Source: Paenibacillus sp. ACRRY (GTDB lineage: Bacteria > Bacillota > Bacilli > Paenibacillales > Paenibacillaceae). From it: 64,000 nucleotides of DNA. The notes under the pieces are model-generated. The model was given only the letters and a program-made list of their open reading frames with translations, was not told the DNA's origin and did no database searches. The DNA is taken from assembly GCF_022346995.1 (NCBI RefSeq), contig NZ_JAKRNM010000001.1, positions 1,178,001-1,242,000 of the forward strand. The letters are read 5' to 3'. The position numbers and the translations under genes are program-made. Positions 1-8,633 of the stretch are shown in pieces; position 1 is the stretch's first letter; each line of letters starts with the position of its first letter.

Positions 1-749
1 TCGAATCCGGCATTAAGGACGTTTCCGAGACTTAATGTACCCAGTAGGATAATGGTTGGGAACATGCCGGGCAGTGTAATGTGTAGAGTCTGTTTCCAGC
101 GATTCGCACCATCCATTGCAGCAGATTCATACAAGGCAGGGTTAATTGCCGTTAATGCCGCCAGATAGACAATGGTTCCATAACCGAATTCCTTCCAGGT
201 ATCCGTTACGATCAGGAGCGGTCTGAACCAATCATTGCTCGCCAGAAACATAATGCGTTCCAAACCGAGAAGCTCAAGGAAATTGTTAATCATGCCGTCA
301 AAAGAAAATATCATGGTCAGCATCGTGCCCAAGACAACCCATGACATAAAGTGCGGTAAGTACACAATCGTTTGAATCGAACTCTTGAACACTTTCAGAC
401 GAACCTCATTAAGCAGAAGGGCAAATACGATAGGGACTATCAATCCCAGCACAATTTTCCCAACGGCAATCACCAGTGTGTTGATAAAAATCTGCTTCGC
501 GTCCGGCAGTTGAAACATATAGGTGAAATTGCTAAGCCCCGCCCATTTGGAACCGAATATGCCTTTGGCAGGAATGAACTTCTGGAACGCCATGATCACG
601 CCGAACATGGGCACAATGGAGAAGATAAACAGCATCACCATGCCGGGCAGAAGCATTAAATGATAAGTCATTTCGTCAAATCGCTTACGTTTCTTTTGGA
701 CTGAGCGTACTTCCCTTATGGGCTGTATCGTCGTTTCTGCTCGCGCCAT
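1..749 (-). CDS. LplB-type carbohydrate ABC transporter permease (3' end outside window)
   Basis: Membrane permease of the LplB/YtcP-family polysaccharide importers. About 249 residues are visible and the C-terminus lies beyond position 1. The start ATG at 749 opens with MARAETTIQP, then a basic stretch before the first membrane segment. The sequence reads VYLPHFMSWVVLG in the middle and carries the inner-membrane permease EAA region near YESAAMDGANRWKQ, the loop that contacts the ATPase. It sits about 117 bases after the binding lipoprotein, on the same strand, so it is almost certainly the transport partner of that protein. No ATPase gene is seen, which is normal for this family because MsmX-like ATPases are shared and encoded elsewhere. 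Family assignment is firm; the substrate is unknown. Confidence 0.93.
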   Translation of the reverse strand, partial: MARAETTIQPIREVRSVQKKRKRFDEMTYHLMLLPGMVMLFIFSIVPMFGVIMAFQKFIPAKGIFGSKWAGLSNFTYMFQLPDAKQIFINTLVIAVGKIVLGLIVPIVFALLLNEVRLKVFKSSIQTIVYLPHFMSWVVLGTMLTMIFSFDGMINNFLELLGLERIMFLASNDWFRPLLIVTDTWKEFGYGTIVYLAALTAINPALYESAAMDGANRWKQTLHITLPGMFPTIILLGTLSLGNVLNAGF

Positions 750-866
750 TGCGACTTTCACCTCCATCTTGCCATATCTATAGGCAGGTCATACTGCTAA
801 AGGCAGGAGCGGAAGTCTGGCATCAGGCTTCCGCTATACTCCATTCCTGCTTCACACAATTTGTTA

Positions 867-2504
867 TCACCTCTGAGCCATCTCGTTGACTTCCTCCGTA
901 ATCTCATCTCCGCCTGTGCGCTTCCATGTATCAACAAACGTATCAAATTCGTCAATAGGAGCTTGCCCCATAATGATCTTGAGAATCGTTTCTTCTTCCA
1001 ACTTTTGCAGGTTCGCCCACTTCAGCTTCATCGTCTCCGTCGTCCCATAAAAGCCTGCAGGAGTCACTTCCAGGTTGGTGTTATTCGCTTCTCGTTGTCC
1101 TTCAATTCGAGATAGGTATTCGCCATAGGTGTTGACGTCAACGGCATTGCCTTTCTCTTTGAATTCCTGATAAGCCTTGAACGAGACGACCCGGTCTTCC
1201 TGAACGGCAGAAGCATCTCCGGACTCATCAGCTTTCATTAGATCTTCGTAATAGCGCTTCAGCACATCGTCATAATCGACCTGCATTGGAATCTGAGTAG
1301 GATCGTTATTCCAGCGGCTCGCATCAGTCAACATCTCATCAGGATGTTCCTTCTTATAGTTGATCGCATCATCCGTTAAGGAATACAGGAAATCCGTAGT
1401 CAGATTGACCGATTTCATTATGGCTTCAGGATGGGCGAAATTCTTGTTCACCACAACGATCCCTCCCCCTACAGGATCCTGACGAATTGTTCTGAACTTA
1501 CCGTCCTGATCCAGCGGTGCAGATACCGCGACCCATACGGCTTCAGGATTTTGCTTGATGGAATCCTTATAATTGGTGTAGCCGATCCACCATGGATTGA
1601 ATACGATTCCCGCCTGTCCGTTGATCACCAGTGCTTCTTTCTCTTCACTCGACCGAACTGCAAATTGTTTATCAATCAAGCCTTCTTTGTACATGGCGCT
1701 AACTTCAGCAAGTGCCTGCTTCATCTCAGGCTGAACGGATCCGTATACCACCTGACCATCTTTCTCGATCCAATTCGTTGGAAACGCGCCATGCGTAGCG
1801 AACATTGGGCTAAAATTCATCGCATTCGAATCCATTACCATGCCCACCGTCTTGCCTGTGCCAGATACGTCCTTTTCCACAAATGTTCTGGCGAGATTCC
1901 ACACATCTTCCGCGGTTTCCGGCAGCTTGGCACCCACCTTATCTACCCAATCCTTCCGAATCCACAGCAATTGATGCTGATTACCGATATTCGTCATCGG
2001 AAGCCCCATAATTTTGCCATCCACCTTCACCTGATCGAGCAGCAAGTCGCCGTAGGAGCCATAGATGTTTTTCACACCTTCGGATGCTGTCTTCTCATAA
2101 ACCTCAGTCATATCGGCAATCAGATCATTATCTACCAACTGATTAAATATTTCCCGGCTGACTAACATGACGTCAGGCAATTCACCCGTGGTCATGGATA
2201 AGGACAGCTTCTGATCCATGTCGTCCGTTTCCCAAGCCACCTTCGCTTTGACATTCACCCGATCTTCTACATATCGTGTGGCCAAATTGTCCTCAATGGT
2301 ATCACCAGGCGGCAGGTTGTTCACATGATTGGTATTACGACCGATCGTGAACTCGACTGGCGTCTCATATTTGCCGTAAGGTTCGTAGTCCTGCTCCGAT
2401 ATCTGCGGCTGGGCGTTGTCACTAGTCCCCCCACTGCAGCCACTGAATACAACCAGTACCATACAGGCCATCAGCAATGAAGCGATTTTGCTGCGTTTGT
2501 GCAT
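867..2504 (-). CDS. LplA-type extracellular solute-binding lipoprotein
   Basis: Carbohydrate-binding lipoprotein of an ABC importer, 545 residues, anchored outside the membrane. I chose the ATG at 2504 because it follows AAAGGGGATG at good spacing and gives a classical lipoprotein signal peptide: MHKRSK, a hydrophobic core and lipobox VFSGC with the lipidated Cys at residue 23. A longer reading frame to 2693 exists but its first 63 residues are basic and unlike a signal peptide. The C-terminal half has the family motifs, including FDTFVDTWKRTGGDEITEEV, also seen in the two other binding proteins of this window. It is preceded by a terminator and a weak cre-like site, so it probably has its own promoter, and is followed by the permease gene. 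Confidence 0.93.
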   Translation of the reverse strand: MHKRSKIASLLMACMVLVVFSGCSGGTSDNAQPQISEQDYEPYGKYETPVEFTIGRNTNHVNNLPPGDTIEDNLATRYVEDRVNVKAKVAWETDDMDQKLSLSMTTGELPDVMLVSREIFNQLVDNDLIADMTEVYEKTASEGVKNIYGSYGDLLLDQVKVDGKIMGLPMTNIGNQHQLLWIRKDWVDKVGAKLPETAEDVWNLARTFVEKDVSGTGKTVGMVMDSNAMNFSPMFATHGAFPTNWIEKDGQVVYGSVQPEMKQALAEVSAMYKEGLIDKQFAVRSSEEKEALVINGQAGIVFNPWWIGYTNYKDSIKQNPEAVWVAVSAPLDQDGKFRTIRQDPVGGGIVVVNKNFAHPEAIMKSVNLTTDFLYSLTDDAINYKKEHPDEMLTDASRWNNDPTQIPMQVDYDDVLKRYYEDLMKADESGDASAVQEDRVVSFKAYQEFKEKGNAVDVNTYGEYLSRIEGQREANNTNLEVTPAGFYGTTETMKLKWANLQKLEEETILKIIMGQAPIDEFDTFVDTWKRTGGDEITEEVNEMAQR

Positions 2505-2543
2505 CCTGTCATCCCCTTTATGTGATTTACTTGAATAATCAAA

Positions 2544-2559
2544 TTGTATGCGTTTCCAT
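2544..2559 (-). promoter_or_regulatory. Weak cre-like site upstream of the binding lipoprotein
   Basis: TTGTATGCGTTTCCAT resembles the CcpA operator consensus TGWAANCGNTNWCA but differs at two positions. It lies 40 bases upstream of the start at 2504, between the preceding terminator and the gene. The position suits catabolite repression; the imperfect match keeps confidence low. Confidence 0.35.
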
Positions 2560-2650
2560 TTTTCGCGTATATGCAATTTTTTTCGGATATGTATCACTTT
2601 TTTCATGACCTCTACCATATGATGGTCTCTGTCATTTCTAACACGGAAAC

Positions 2651-2678
2651 AAAAGAAACGGCTGCCGCAGCAACCGCC
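2651..2678 (-). terminator. Intrinsic terminator between kinase and binding lipoprotein
   Basis: On the minus strand the sequence folds as GGCGGTTGC, loop TGCG, GCAGCCGTT, using three G-U pairs, and is followed by TCTTTTGTTT. It stands 39 bases after the kinase stop codon and 147 before the lipoprotein start, separating regulator and transporter transcription. Confidence 0.7.
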
Positions 2679-2716
2679 TTCATTTTTTAGCATTTTATTA
2701 GGAGTACTACTTCTGC

Positions 2717-4372
2717 TTACAGTGAAGATGCCGGAATCACCATGGACACTTCTGTTCCGGAACCGGGTTCACTCCGAATAACGCAACCATAATCCTGCCC
2801 ATAATAGAGCTTCATTCGATCATTTACGTTACGTATGCCGCATCCCCCATTTTCACTGGTTAACAACTGTGTGATCTGTTCTGAGGTCATGCCTACGCCA
2901 TTATCCGTAACAGCTAATCTGATGCCTTCGCTCACTTGCCGAACCGTAATCTGAATGCAGTAATCCTTCGCTGCTGTCTCTACAAAACCATGCTTAATGG
3001 CATTTTCCACAATCGGCTGCAGCACAAAATGAATGACTTGTTCCAGCTGTACCGCTTCGTCAACATCATAATCCACGTCAAACAGACCATCATTCATAAT
3101 GAGCTGCAAATCCAGATATGCCTTAATATGCTGAATCTCAGCCTCAATTGTGGTCATATGCCTTCCTTGGTTCAACGTTGTTCTGTAGAAACGTGCTAAT
3201 GCAGATACCATATAACTTGTTTCAATATCTGCCTTCTTCTCGGCCCTCCATCTGATAAATGAGAGTGTGTTATACAGAAAATGAGGATTAATCTGACTGA
3301 TTAGCCTGTTATATTCACTTTCCTTCTTGGCAATCTCGGCGTGATAGACCTGTGAGATCAGACTGTTGATCCTTCTGAGCATCTTACCGATCCCATTCGT
3401 CAGCTCACCAAATTCATCACGGGATGAGCTCTGAATGATCACATCCAGATTGTTTCGTTCCACCTTATCGACTTTGGTCTTGAGGCGAAGAATTCGGCGT
3501 GTAAAGTTAGTGGAGATGATATATATCAGCAGAAAGGTAATGATCAGACTAAGGACAATGACGAATAGCGTAATTTGAAAAATGCTCATTGCATTCGCGT
3601 AAGCATTGGTATTCAGCAAATTGTAGTAGATCGTCCAGCCATTGCTCGCAAGGGAACGGCTTAAGCTCAGGTCTGTCATTTCCCTTTTCTCCAGATCGAC
3701 TGCGCCAATCCGCTTTCTGTTTTCCTGAAAAATGATATGTTGATCCGGATCTTCCATATGAACGGATACGTGCTCAGACAGATTATCCAGATCGCCAAAA
3801 ATGCTGTCATGCTGTATCGATATGACCATAAAGTTGCTGTCTTTTGGATTGCTGATCAGTTCCTGAACCAGGTAGACCTTCTCTCCGTCCACAATCCAGC
3901 GTCTGCCCCGGAAACCATCGTACCAAGCTTTGCTCCTGAGCTCCCCTATGGGCAAAATGTTATTGCGAATCCCGAGCAGTTCTCCGGATGTGTAGAAAGT
4001 GATCCCTTCAATATCATCGTCCATCATTTTGATGTTCGAGATCATCGGCTCCATAATATCACGAAAATCCAGGTACATCTGATAATAATTTTCATCATAG
4101 TCTTTGGTGAATATCTGGGAGAAATCTCGATTAAGTACCATAAACTCACTTAGCGTATTGTAACGATTGATTTTGTAATCCATAATGCTGGCTACCTGCT
4201 CCAGGCTTGCTTCGGCTTCGCTTCGCAGCTCTTTCATCTGAATACGATAGGATTGAATGAAGGAGAGCAGCCCAAGCAGAAGAATGGGAATGAGGGCAAT
4301 GACCAGATGAGATAGCAATAATTTGTTGCGGAACCTGATGTCATTGAACCTGCTCTTGATCCACCCGATCAT
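2717..4372 (-). CDS. YesM-type sensor histidine kinase
   Basis: Membrane sensor kinase of the two-component pair that usually controls the adjacent LplABC-type importer; 551 residues. Order: a membrane segment at about 20-40, an extracellular sensor region to about 260, a second membrane segment at about 265-287, a HAMP linker, the His_kinase domain with SQINPHFLYN (His364 is the expected phosphorylation site), and a HATPase domain with VENAIKHG and DNGVGM. The ATG at 4372 is preceded by GGGGTG and overlaps the regulator's last 32 bases, implying translational coupling. A longer frame to 4480 would start inside the regulator with a sequence unlike the family. The ligand is presumably the sugar taken up by the neighbouring importer; that part is inference. 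Confidence 0.93.
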   Translation of the reverse strand: MIGWIKSRFNDIRFRNKLLLSHLVIALIPILLLGLLSFIQSYRIQMKELRSEAEASLEQVASIMDYKINRYNTLSEFMVLNRDFSQIFTKDYDENYYQMYLDFRDIMEPMISNIKMMDDDIEGITFYTSGELLGIRNNILPIGELRSKAWYDGFRGRRWIVDGEKVYLVQELISNPKDSNFMVISIQHDSIFGDLDNLSEHVSVHMEDPDQHIIFQENRKRIGAVDLEKREMTDLSLSRSLASNGWTIYYNLLNTNAYANAMSIFQITLFVIVLSLIITFLLIYIISTNFTRRILRLKTKVDKVERNNLDVIIQSSSRDEFGELTNGIGKMLRRINSLISQVYHAEIAKKESEYNRLISQINPHFLYNTLSFIRWRAEKKADIETSYMVSALARFYRTTLNQGRHMTTIEAEIQHIKAYLDLQLIMNDGLFDVDYDVDEAVQLEQVIHFVLQPIVENAIKHGFVETAAKDYCIQITVRQVSEGIRLAVTDNGVGMTSEQITQLLTSENGGCGIRNVNDRMKLYYGQDYGCVIRSEPGSGTEVSMVIPASSL

Positions 4373-5093
4373 GAAGCACCCCGCACTCTCTGAACTGTAA
4401 AGGACTAACGCCGAATTTGTTTTTGAACAGCTTGGCAAAATATGAATGGTTATCGATGCCGACAGCCACCGCAACATCATTAATTTTCATATTGGAGTGA
4501 ACAAGCAGATGGCTCGCACGGCCTAACCGGTAATCCGTCAAATATTTGGAGAAGTTCTCTCCGGTTTCTTTCTTAAACAGAATGCTTAAGTATCCTGGAG
4601 ACAGGTACACATCGTGAGCTGCTTCTGTTAGGGAGATATCTTTCTGATAATGATCCTTCACATAGTCCTTAACCTGCCGGATCACCTTCATTTCCATGGT
4701 TTCAGGCTCAGGCTTCCCAGTGGTCGGACTCATCTTCGTAATATCCACCATCACCTGCAAAAACTCTTCCTTCATAAGAGGTTTGAGCAAATAATTGACA
4801 ACTCCCAGCCGGAGGGCACTGCGTGCGTATTCAAACTCATCGTATCCGCTGCAAATAACAATATCGATATTGGGCTGTGTTTTGCGTGCGATCCTGCTAA
4901 GTTCCAGTCCGTCCATGAGTGGCATTTTGACATCGGTAATCAAGATATCAATCGCATTTCGTATCAATAGCTGCTCTGCTTTCTTTCCGTTCTCCGCTTC
5001 CATGATATGAAAAGGAAATCCATACAGGGCAATCAAGTCCTTGATTCCTTCTCTTTGAACACACTCATCATCCACAACAAGAACATTAAACAT
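4341..5093 (-). CDS. YesN-type response regulator with AraC DNA-binding domain
   Basis: Cytoplasmic response regulator of 250 residues. A receiver domain (1-120) has the acidic pair VVDDE, the phosphoacceptor Asp54 in LITDVKMP and the Lys of LLKPL. A C-terminal AraC/XylS double helix-turn-helix (about 145-240) contains YLSILFKKETGENFSKYL and VAVGIDNHSYFAKLFKNKFGVSP. The ATG at 5093 follows AAGGAG at 8 bases; the TTG one codon upstream is less well spaced. It is first in the unit with the kinase that overlaps its end. By analogy with YesN systems it would activate transport genes on sensing extracellular oligosaccharide. Confidence 0.94.
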   Translation of the reverse strand: MFNVLVVDDECVQREGIKDLIALYGFPFHIMEAENGKKAEQLLIRNAIDILITDVKMPLMDGLELSRIARKTQPNIDIVICSGYDEFEYARSALRLGVVNYLLKPLMKEEFLQVMVDITKMSPTTGKPEPETMEMKVIRQVKDYVKDHYQKDISLTEAAHDVYLSPGYLSILFKKETGENFSKYLTDYRLGRASHLLVHSNMKINDVAVAVGIDNHSYFAKLFKNKFGVSPLQFRECGVLHDRVDQEQVQ

Positions 5094-5250
5094 CAAGACA
5101 TCTCCTTTGCGCGTGAAAGTGAGAGGATAACCAGCAGAAATATCTCTTCGTTATTCATGGTATGTCAGTTACAACGTAGTATATCATAGAATGAAGAAAG
5201 GGCTTTCATTTATATGCGTATTTTCAGATCCGTGTTTTATTAAATAAAAA

Positions 5251-5277
5251 GAAGCCGCTATTTAAGCGACTTCTTCT
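5251..5277 (-). terminator. Intrinsic terminator of the shared GTCGCC family
   Basis: Minus-strand stem GAAGTCGCT / AGCGGCTTC with a TTTTTATTT tail, 65 bases after the stop of the acetyltransferase at 5343. On this strand the only non-Watson-Crick pair is a U-G wobble; on the plus strand it would be a C-A mismatch, so it works for the minus strand. Confidence 0.85.
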
Positions 5278-5342
5278 CTCATGATGATCAATACATCATT
5301 CCCCGTCTGACTCATCCTATTGAACTGACCTGGAAGCTTCGT

Positions 5343-5849
5343 TTAAGAAACGTGGATTGCCTTTTCCATAACAAAATCATCCATGACAAAGCCATTGCCG
5401 ATATCTGCAACCTGTTCGCGAACAGTCCGGAATCCTTTTTTCTCGTAGACAGCGATACTTGATTCGTTATGGCGATTGACAGTCAACCAGATCAGATTAA
5501 TGCTTCGTTCCATGCATAGCTTCTCCAGAAAAGCGAACGCTAGGCTTGCGTAACCTTGGCCCCTGTGTTCCTTGCCGATGTAAAACTTACTCAGGAACAT
5601 CTTACCTTCCTCTACTTTTACAGACATGTATCCTACAGGCGCATCATCACGTTGAATGAAATAATATTCATAACCCTGCTCATGGATTTGTTCCGTAATC
5701 GCTGATACAGATTGGTATTGTTGGATCATGTAATCAATCTGTTCGAGCGTAATAATGGATACGTAATATTCCTGCCATATCTCGGCGGCCAATCGGGACA
5801 GCTCAGCGATTTCTTCTGGTGTACTAACTTTCGGAAATATAAGATTCAT
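5343..5849 (-). CDS. GNAT family N-acetyltransferase
   Basis: Acetyl-CoA dependent N-acetyltransferase of 168 residues; substrate unknown. The acetyl-CoA pyrophosphate loop is visible as FYIGKEHRGQGYASLAFAFL, and the second family signature is NRHNESSIAVYEKKGFR, near the C-terminus. I chose the ATG at 5849 (MNLIFPKVSTPEE), which fits the usual GNAT beginning and follows AAGGCAGG. A frame extending to 5885 adds 12 charged residues and cannot be excluded. The gene is monocistronic, ending in its own terminator at 5251-5277. Confidence 0.88.
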   Translation of the reverse strand: MNLIFPKVSTPEEIAELSRLAAEIWQEYYVSIITLEQIDYMIQQYQSVSAITEQIHEQGYEYYFIQRDDAPVGYMSVKVEEGKMFLSKFYIGKEHRGQGYASLAFAFLEKLCMERSINLIWLTVNRHNESSIAVYEKKGFRTVREQVADIGNGFVMDDFVMEKAIHVS

Positions 5850-5956
5850 GGTTAGCCTGCCTTTCTTAACTCTCTCATTATTCATTCAGACTCCCTACAT
5901 CGTATCAAATATTCCGATAGAATGTTAGTCACACCTATGTTCGAATCTATTCACCA

Positions 5957-6871
5957 TTACGTATTTAATATCGGGATCTCGCTGAGCAGATCTCTCATAT
6001 GAATCGCGTCCCACGGCATATGCTCGGTTATACCCAGTCCCACGACCTCAGTTTCCTCAGACAGCTCCTTAAGCAAGTGCAGAAGTTGAGGTAATTGCAT
6101 GGTTCCTGCAGGTGAGAAAACATACGGTTCATCAGGATTAGCAAATAGTAGAGAACGGAATTTTTGGGGGTCCAGTACATCCAGATCAATATGGACAGCG
6201 AGATGTTTGATCCCACTTTCTCTGATCCATTCTTTTATCCCTTCTGTGCTGCTCGATAACTCTTCTGTTCCGGCTGTTTTGATTCCCAGTCTTTGAATGA
6301 CTTCTGTATCCGATTCCTCAGTGTATACACCCATTCTTTCAAATGCTTCCGAAATCACTTCCATCTCTTGTTCTGTAGGAACTGCCAATCCCGCCATAAA
6401 GATATTTTCGGGCTTCAGAGGAACCTTCACATGTCTCGAGAACTCCTCATCTCCCTCACCCAGAAGATTCCCGAGCGGCAGTGTATGTCCGTTATCATAG
6501 CCAACATAACGCACTAAATCACTGTGTGCATCAATCCAAATTAACCCAAGATCCCCTCCATATCGTTCGTTCAGATAGGCAAAGGGAGCTTGTTCGACCA
6601 AACAGTCGCCACCAAACATAACAATTCGATCCGGCTTGTGAGCTTGGATGATATGCTCGGCAGCCTCCAGCTGTTCCAGCAGTTGTGTTCTTCCATTCAT
6701 GCCGTTTTCGTTCACAAGCGGTGTTCCATCATAAGCATGAACAGGAACCTTAATTAGCGGTTGATCATTATCTGGGGCGAGCCAAGCTAGAAGTTCGGCT
6801 CCAAAAGAATAGTTAGGATTATTGCCCCCCTGCCATTGCGGCATTAGTAAGCGTATTGTTTTTGTAGACAT
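5957..6871 (-). CDS. Arginase/agmatinase-fold protein with an altered GGDH motif
   Basis: Member of the ureohydrolase superfamily (arginase, agmatinase, formimidoylglutamase), 304 residues, cytoplasmic. Two of three metal motifs are intact: IDAHSD and HIDLDVLDP. The first, normally GGDH, reads GGDC, so one histidine metal ligand is a cysteine. The residues that recognise arginine in true arginases are not obvious, so I would not call it arginase. It is transcribed divergently from an HxlR-type regulator across about 105 bases containing two dyads, one overlapping its AAGGAG ribosome binding site. The start ATG at 6871 is well placed. It may hydrolyse a guanidino or related compound; that is inference. 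Confidence 0.85.
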   Translation of the reverse strand: MSTKTIRLLMPQWQGGNNPNYSFGAELLAWLAPDNDQPLIKVPVHAYDGTPLVNENGMNGRTQLLEQLEAAEHIIQAHKPDRIVMFGGDCLVEQAPFAYLNERYGGDLGLIWIDAHSDLVRYVGYDNGHTLPLGNLLGEGDEEFSRHVKVPLKPENIFMAGLAVPTEQEMEVISEAFERMGVYTEESDTEVIQRLGIKTAGTEELSSSTEGIKEWIRESGIKHLAVHIDLDVLDPQKFRSLLFANPDEPYVFSPAGTMQLPQLLHLLKELSEETEVVGLGITEHMPWDAIHMRDLLSEIPILNT

Positions 6872-6884
6872 ATGATACTCTCCT

Positions 6885-6898
6885 TTACTTGAAAGTAA
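6885..6898. promoter_or_regulatory. Palindromic operator candidate over the arginase-fold gene start
   Basis: TTACTT-GA-AAGTAA is a perfect 6-base inverted repeat. It overlaps the AAGGAG ribosome binding site of the minus-strand gene starting at 6871, a position suited to repression by the divergent HxlR-type regulator. Regulator identity is inferred from proximity. Confidence 0.5.
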
Positions 6899-6928
6899 GG
6901 CTAGTATAAACTGAACAAATATATAATC

Positions 6929-6957
6929 GTAGTACGCACTTTAATGATAGGTACTAC
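6929..6957. promoter_or_regulatory. Inverted repeat in the HxlR/arginase-fold intergenic region
   Basis: GTAGTAC and GTACTAC form a perfect 7-base inverted repeat with a 15-base spacer, 20 bases upstream of the chosen HxlR start at 6977. The spacing fits a dimeric winged-helix regulator acting on its own promoter. Confidence 0.45.
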
Positions 6958-6976
6958 CCGAAAGGATAGTGTACGT

Positions 6977-7315
6977 ATGAGCATGACTGAATATAAAGGT
7001 AAAGTGAAGAACATTCAGGATACCCCTTTTGGTTATACCGTGTCTGTAATCGGGGGTAAATGGAAGATGGTGATCCTCTACCTTTTGGCTGAAGGTCAAA
7101 CCGTTCGATTCAATGATTTGAAGAGGCAGATTGGAGCGATAACCTATAAAATGTTAAGTTCACAACTCAAAGAATTGGAAGCCGATGGCTTGGTGAACCG
7201 GAAGGAGTACCCGCAAGTTCCTCCCAAAGTCGAGTATAGTCTCACCGCCAAAGCAGAGAGCTTGCTGCCGATTATGGAAGAGTTATGTGAATGGGGAGTT
7301 AAGAATCAACCATAA
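6977..7315 (+). CDS. HxlR-family winged-helix transcriptional regulator
   Basis: Small DNA-binding regulator of 112 residues. The HxlR signature is clear: TPFGYTVSVIGGKWKMVILYLL at the N-terminus, RFNDLKRQIGAITYKMLSSQL as recognition region, and the wing ending in KVEYSLTAKAESLLPIM. I chose the ATG at 6977 (MSMTEYKG), which follows AAAGGATAG; an ATG at 6944 in the same frame would add 11 residues. HxlR proteins often respond to electrophiles or oxidants through a conserved cysteine. Here the only cysteine is near the C-terminus (ELCEWGV), so a classical N-terminal thiol sensor is absent. The divergent arginase-fold gene is the likely target. Confidence 0.9.
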   Translation: MSMTEYKGKVKNIQDTPFGYTVSVIGGKWKMVILYLLAEGQTVRFNDLKRQIGAITYKMLSSQLKELEADGLVNRKEYPQVPPKVEYSLTAKAESLLPIMEELCEWGVKNQP

Positions 7316-7353
7316 CGCCGATCTAGGGGTTCAATGATTTCTTGGTTTGCAAT

Positions 7354-8385
7354 TCACTGTTGAACCTTGTCCATATCCACTGGTTCAATCGGTATAAACA
7401 AAAAAGGGTTCCCTTTTAAAAATTCTCTGATTAATGCTTGAGCGTACGGTTGTTCATCCACTAAATTTGACGTTTCTTCTGGATTAGAGGCGTGATGACA
7501 GTAGTTCTCAATCATGAACATAATGAAGAAACATTCCAAGTCTCGTAGATAATCTGTCCCCAGTTTTCTCACGTTCTCGTAACCTTGGATAAAGGTCATT
7601 CGTTCTCTGGGATAAAGTCCAATTAAACTGCCTGCCAGATCATAGAGAAAATAGCCAAAGCCACATCTTCCAAAATCGATTGGATACGGTAGATCATCCT
7701 TGAAAACGATGTTACCGGCATGCAAATCCGCATGAATTATTCCGTAGTTTTGTTCATTTTTCTCCATACCCACAAGTCTACTTAATATTTTCTCGATAGC
7801 ATGTTGATATTCCGTCCAGGCTTGATCCGACAAAAATCGTGTATAATAACGCTCAAGCTTCGCCAACTCCGTTCTAAAAGAGTCTGCTCCCCAGATGGGG
7901 CGTACAAAGTTGCGAGGTAAGTTAAAGCCCGAAACAGCTTCATGAAGCCTCCCCATCATCGCTCCCATTCTAGAAACAATAGCTCCCGTCATTTCGCCCT
8001 TCACATGCTCTCCTTCCACCCACTTCATCACCGTAACATACGGTCGTCTATAACCCTCAATCGTATCCACCTCTACTACATGAGCACCTGTAAGAGAAAC
8101 GATCCCCGCTGGGACATGAATGTCATCCACTGTATTCAAGGATTGAAGAAATATAAGTTCTGATTGTATTTCTTCCTTGCTCCAACGATCTGAATGAATT
8201 CGAAGCAAATAAGTATCGGGTGTACTTGTTTCAACTTTGTAAGTGATCGTATCGGATACGTGTATGAACTGAATGCGTTCCCATGCCAAATCATACTGCT
8301 GTAATGCATTTAGTGCTACATTTCTGGCTCTAGCCAGTAGAGATTCTCTTTCTTCCATCGTGTCATAGCGAAAAAAATCTTTCAT
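7354..8385 (-). CDS. APH/choline-kinase family phosphotransferase
   Basis: Protein of 343 residues with the aminoglycoside phosphotransferase fold, a family that also includes homoserine, choline and fructosamine kinases. The catalytic loop is HADLHAGNIVF and the metal-binding segment is PYPIDFGRCGFGYFLYDLA; the N-lobe has YLLRIHSD as the probable ATP-binding lysine/arginine strand. The ATG at 8385 has AAGGAG 12 bases upstream, slightly long. There is no adjacent pathway gene to name a substrate, so antibiotic resistance should not be assumed. It follows two NUDIX genes on the same strand but is separated from them by a strong terminator. Confidence 0.86.
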   Translation of the reverse strand: MKDFFRYDTMEERESLLARARNVALNALQQYDLAWERIQFIHVSDTITYKVETSTPDTYLLRIHSDRWSKEEIQSELIFLQSLNTVDDIHVPAGIVSLTGAHVVEVDTIEGYRRPYVTVMKWVEGEHVKGEMTGAIVSRMGAMMGRLHEAVSGFNLPRNFVRPIWGADSFRTELAKLERYYTRFLSDQAWTEYQHAIEKILSRLVGMEKNEQNYGIIHADLHAGNIVFKDDLPYPIDFGRCGFGYFLYDLAGSLIGLYPRERMTFIQGYENVRKLGTDYLRDLECFFIMFMIENYCHHASNPEETSNLVDEQPYAQALIREFLKGNPFLFIPIEPVDMDKVQQ

Positions 8386-8534
8386 TTGTTTTCTTTACTC
8401 CTTTTCGTTCGTTAATTTGGTCATGTTCCTCATATGAATAATTATAGGTATCCTGTTGTTTGGGATATAGGTAACGTTTCATTAGAAACCGATTTTTACC
8501 TGTCAAGGGATTAATATATTCCTCATACCATGAG

Positions 8535-8566
8535 AAAAACCATGACATCAGGACTGTCATGGTTTT
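8535..8566. terminator. Perfect 12-base hairpin after the first NUDIX gene
   Basis: AAAACCATGACA, loop TCAGGAC, TGTCATGGTTTT. The arms pair completely and end in T-runs on both strands. It lies 68 bases beyond the stop of the NUDIX gene at 8634 and upstream of the phosphotransferase. Confidence 0.85.
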
Positions 8567-8633
8567 ATCTTTCAGGCATATTAAAAAGATTTTTCTATAC
8601 GATAAGATCTTATGTAACTTCATATCCATCAGG

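Noticed and set aside
2504..2693. N-terminal extension of the binding lipoprotein
   Set aside because: It would bury the signal peptide behind 63 basic residues and cross the terminator at 2651-2678.
8363..8629. Open frame of 88 codons on the minus strand between the phosphotransferase and a NUDIX gene
   Set aside because: It spans a perfect terminator hairpin, overlaps the phosphotransferase start and has no ribosome binding site.
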